A stretch of DNA of 64,000 nucleotides. It comes from Clostridium_AT stratigraminis (lineage in GTDB: Bacteria > Bacillota > Clostridia > Clostridiales > Clostridiaceae). The notes under the pieces are model-generated. The model was given only the letters and a program-made list of their open reading frames with translations. It did not search any database and was not told the origin of the DNA. Shown piece after piece: positions 63,048 through 64,000 of the stretch (position 1 is its first letter; every line of letters starts with the position of its first letter). The position numbers and the translations under genes are program-made. Location of the stretch: positions 21,869 through 85,868 of the forward strand of contig NZ_JBJHZZ010000012.1 of assembly GCF_045310675.1 (NCBI RefSeq), in the 5' to 3' direction.

Positions 63048-63470
63048 TTGGAAAGAAAAAATCAGTCTATTAGCTCTATAGAGAATCTTGACTATTATGA
63101 TGAGGAGGAAAACGGCTTTTCGGAAGGTGATGTGGCACCTGGAAATGTTTTATCCTCTTTTAGCTTTACATCAGAATCAGAACCTGGTTTAACAGGAACT
63201 CCAACTACTATTAATGCTTTTGGGTTTAACACCTCAAAACCTGATGCAGAAGCATTAATAGATACTAGAAAAACCAAAACAGAAGCTAATATAGCCACTC
63301 CATCCATTGATGGAGAAGCCTACACAGTAAATCGCTTCTATAAGCTTCGCTACTCTACAGCAAAGATGCTTAACGAAATTAAAGCAGCTCATCCCGATGT
63401 TAATGTGTATATGAATACTATTGTGGATGAGGCTATTAGGTATTACCATGGTTTTTTATTTGAAAAATAA
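63048..63470 (+). CDS. Unrecognised 140-residue protein with RHH-like C-terminus
   Basis: TTG start with GAGGTG at 8-base spacing. The first 90 residues are polar and disordered-looking (DYYDEEENGFSEGDVAPGNV). Residues about 95-140, VNRFYKLRYSTAKMLNEIKA then AHPDVNVYMNTIVDEAIRYY, resemble a ribbon-helix-helix or other small DNA-binding unit used in plasmid partition. I do not recognise the family. It follows the ImmA-like gene on the same strand. Confidence 0.6.
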   Translation: MERKNQSISSIENLDYYDEEENGFSEGDVAPGNVLSSFSFTSESEPGLTGTPTTINAFGFNTSKPDAEALIDTRKTKTEANIATPSIDGEAYTVNRFYKLRYSTAKMLNEIKAAHPDVNVYMNTIVDEAIRYYHGFLFEK

Positions 63471-63570
63471 TATATAAATTAAGTAATTAAAAATAAAATA
63501 GCAGCTATACCGTCATTTACTTCGCCTACTGCATATTTATTATTATAAATGCAAAAATGGAGGTGATTAC

Positions 63571-63744
63571 ATGGAAGACCTTTTAAAAAGCATAGCTAAT
63601 GTTGGTTTCCCCATAGCGGTAGCTGCTTATCTGCTTATAAGAATTGAAGGTAAGCTAGACAGTCTATCTTCTTCTATAAACCAGCTTTCAACTATACTTT
63701 CAGTAAGGCTTAGTGGTAATGATAGCAAAAAAGCTACATATTAG
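63571..63744 (+). CDS. YvrJ family protein
   Basis: A 57-residue protein, ATG behind GGAGGTG: MEDLLKSIANVGFPIAVAAY, then LLIRIEGKLDSLSSSINQLS. This is the YvrJ pattern: a short helix, one membrane segment and a polar tail. The family is small and widespread in Firmicutes, often beside DUF1659 and DUF2922 genes, as here. A holin-like role has been guessed but not shown. Confidence 0.88.
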   Translation: MEDLLKSIANVGFPIAVAAYLLIRIEGKLDSLSSSINQLSTILSVRLSGNDSKKATY

Positions 63745-63791
63745 AGAATTATCCTGCAGCAAATCTATCTGCTGCAGGATAATTCTTTTTT
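63745..63791 (+). terminator. Strong terminator after yvrJ
   Basis: Arms AGAATTATCCTGCAGCA and TGCTGCAGGATAATTCT, 17 pairs, loop of 8 bases, followed by a T-run. Confidence 0.9.
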
Positions 63792-63909
63792 GCTTTTATT
63801 AATGTAAAATATTTTTAAAATTTCTTATGTTTAACCCGATAAATAATTTCCAAAGTGTATATTTATGTATGTGGCCACAATTAAATACTGAAAAAGGAGG
63901 TGAATATAT

Positions 63910-63963
63910 ATGGCAGTAAACAGTGTAGATTGTCAAGTAAAATTGACCCCTTTTTGCGTTTAA
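63910..63963 (+). pseudogene. DUF1659 gene start cut by an insertion
   Basis: ATG at 63910 behind AAAGGAGGTG begins MAVNSV, as DUF1659 proteins do, right after the yvrJ unit. From 63924 the sequence becomes that of a transposon end, and the frame stops at 63963. The rest of the gene should lie past the inserted element. Confidence 0.55.
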
Positions 63964-64000
63964 ATTTGACCCCCTACGGGTTAAATTTCAATCAGTTCAA
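63924..64000. mobile_element. Terminal sequence of a probable IS21-family element (continues outside window)
   Basis: The border TGTAGATTGTCAAGT is followed by repeated AAATTGACCCC and AAATTTGACCCC motifs, the multiple terminal repeats seen at IS21-family ends, which begin with TGT. No transposase gene is visible before the window ends. Confidence 0.55.

Overview
The window is AT-rich (roughly 30% GC by eye), with strong GGAGG-type ribosome binding sites, short intergenic gaps, Spo0E-, YvrJ- and RsiV-like genes and a group I intron/TnpB chimera (IStron). Together these point to the chromosome of a spore-forming Clostridium. I cannot name the species. Most genes lie on the minus strand. No rRNA, tRNA or CRISPR array was seen.

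Layout. 1-10.8 kb: a complete chemotaxis operon (cheY-cheA-spo0E-like-cheW-mcp-cheR-cheB-cheD, then a five-PAS histidine kinase cut by the window edge) behind a sigma-A type promoter. 11-19.2 kb: a TetR regulator, a MerR/RCC1-repeat pair, an unrecognised two-gene operon (glycine-zipper protein with a TerB-like region plus a 519-residue His/Asp-rich protein), and a DUF3006/secreted metallo-beta-lactamase pair. 19.3-26.8 kb: a MATE exporter behind a riboswitch-like leader (candidate guanidine-IV), an MDR oxidoreductase, RsiV-like, DUF4397 and ferritin-like genes, and a TspO/SDR/flavodoxin operon whose flavodoxin gene is frameshifted. 26.8-45.2 kb: a defence-type island, all genes on the minus strand: SF1 helicase with a C-terminal nuclease, a hairpin-rich non-coding RNA on the opposite strand, a four-gene McrBC operon with an Mrr-like nuclease, an FRG-domain protein, a 1419-residue nuclease/P-loop/Trp-repeat protein resembling Avs, and a NERD-HRDC protein with a small gene behind an attenuator-like leader RNA. 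45.3-53.5 kb: DUF4230, a PAP2/GT2/UDP-galactopyranose mutase surface-sugar group, a GNAT acetyltransferase, a second MATE exporter and an M24 peptidase. 53.8-57.7 kb: a yolD/Y-family polymerase operon split by a 1.9-kb IStron whose group I intron has recognisable P, Q, R and S elements. 57.7-64 kb: yaaA, a sigma factor, a DnaB/DnaD replication module with a divergent XRE switch and an ImmA-like protein (prophage or plasmid remnant), then YvrJ and a DUF1659 gene broken by what looks like an IS21-family end.

The window carries many small relics: an aldose 1-epimerase tail, the 5' end of a second glf, two copies of the 3' end of one recombinase-like gene, and three copies of a short repeat.

The strongest candidates for something new are the hairpin-rich RNA at 29965-30410, the leader RNA with a pseudoknot and leader peptide at 45009-45176, the Avs-like protein with about 15 Trp-rich repeats, and the TerB/glycine-zipper gene pair. 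The IStron is a known type of element, but here it interrupts a DNA-repair polymerase that only splicing would restore.
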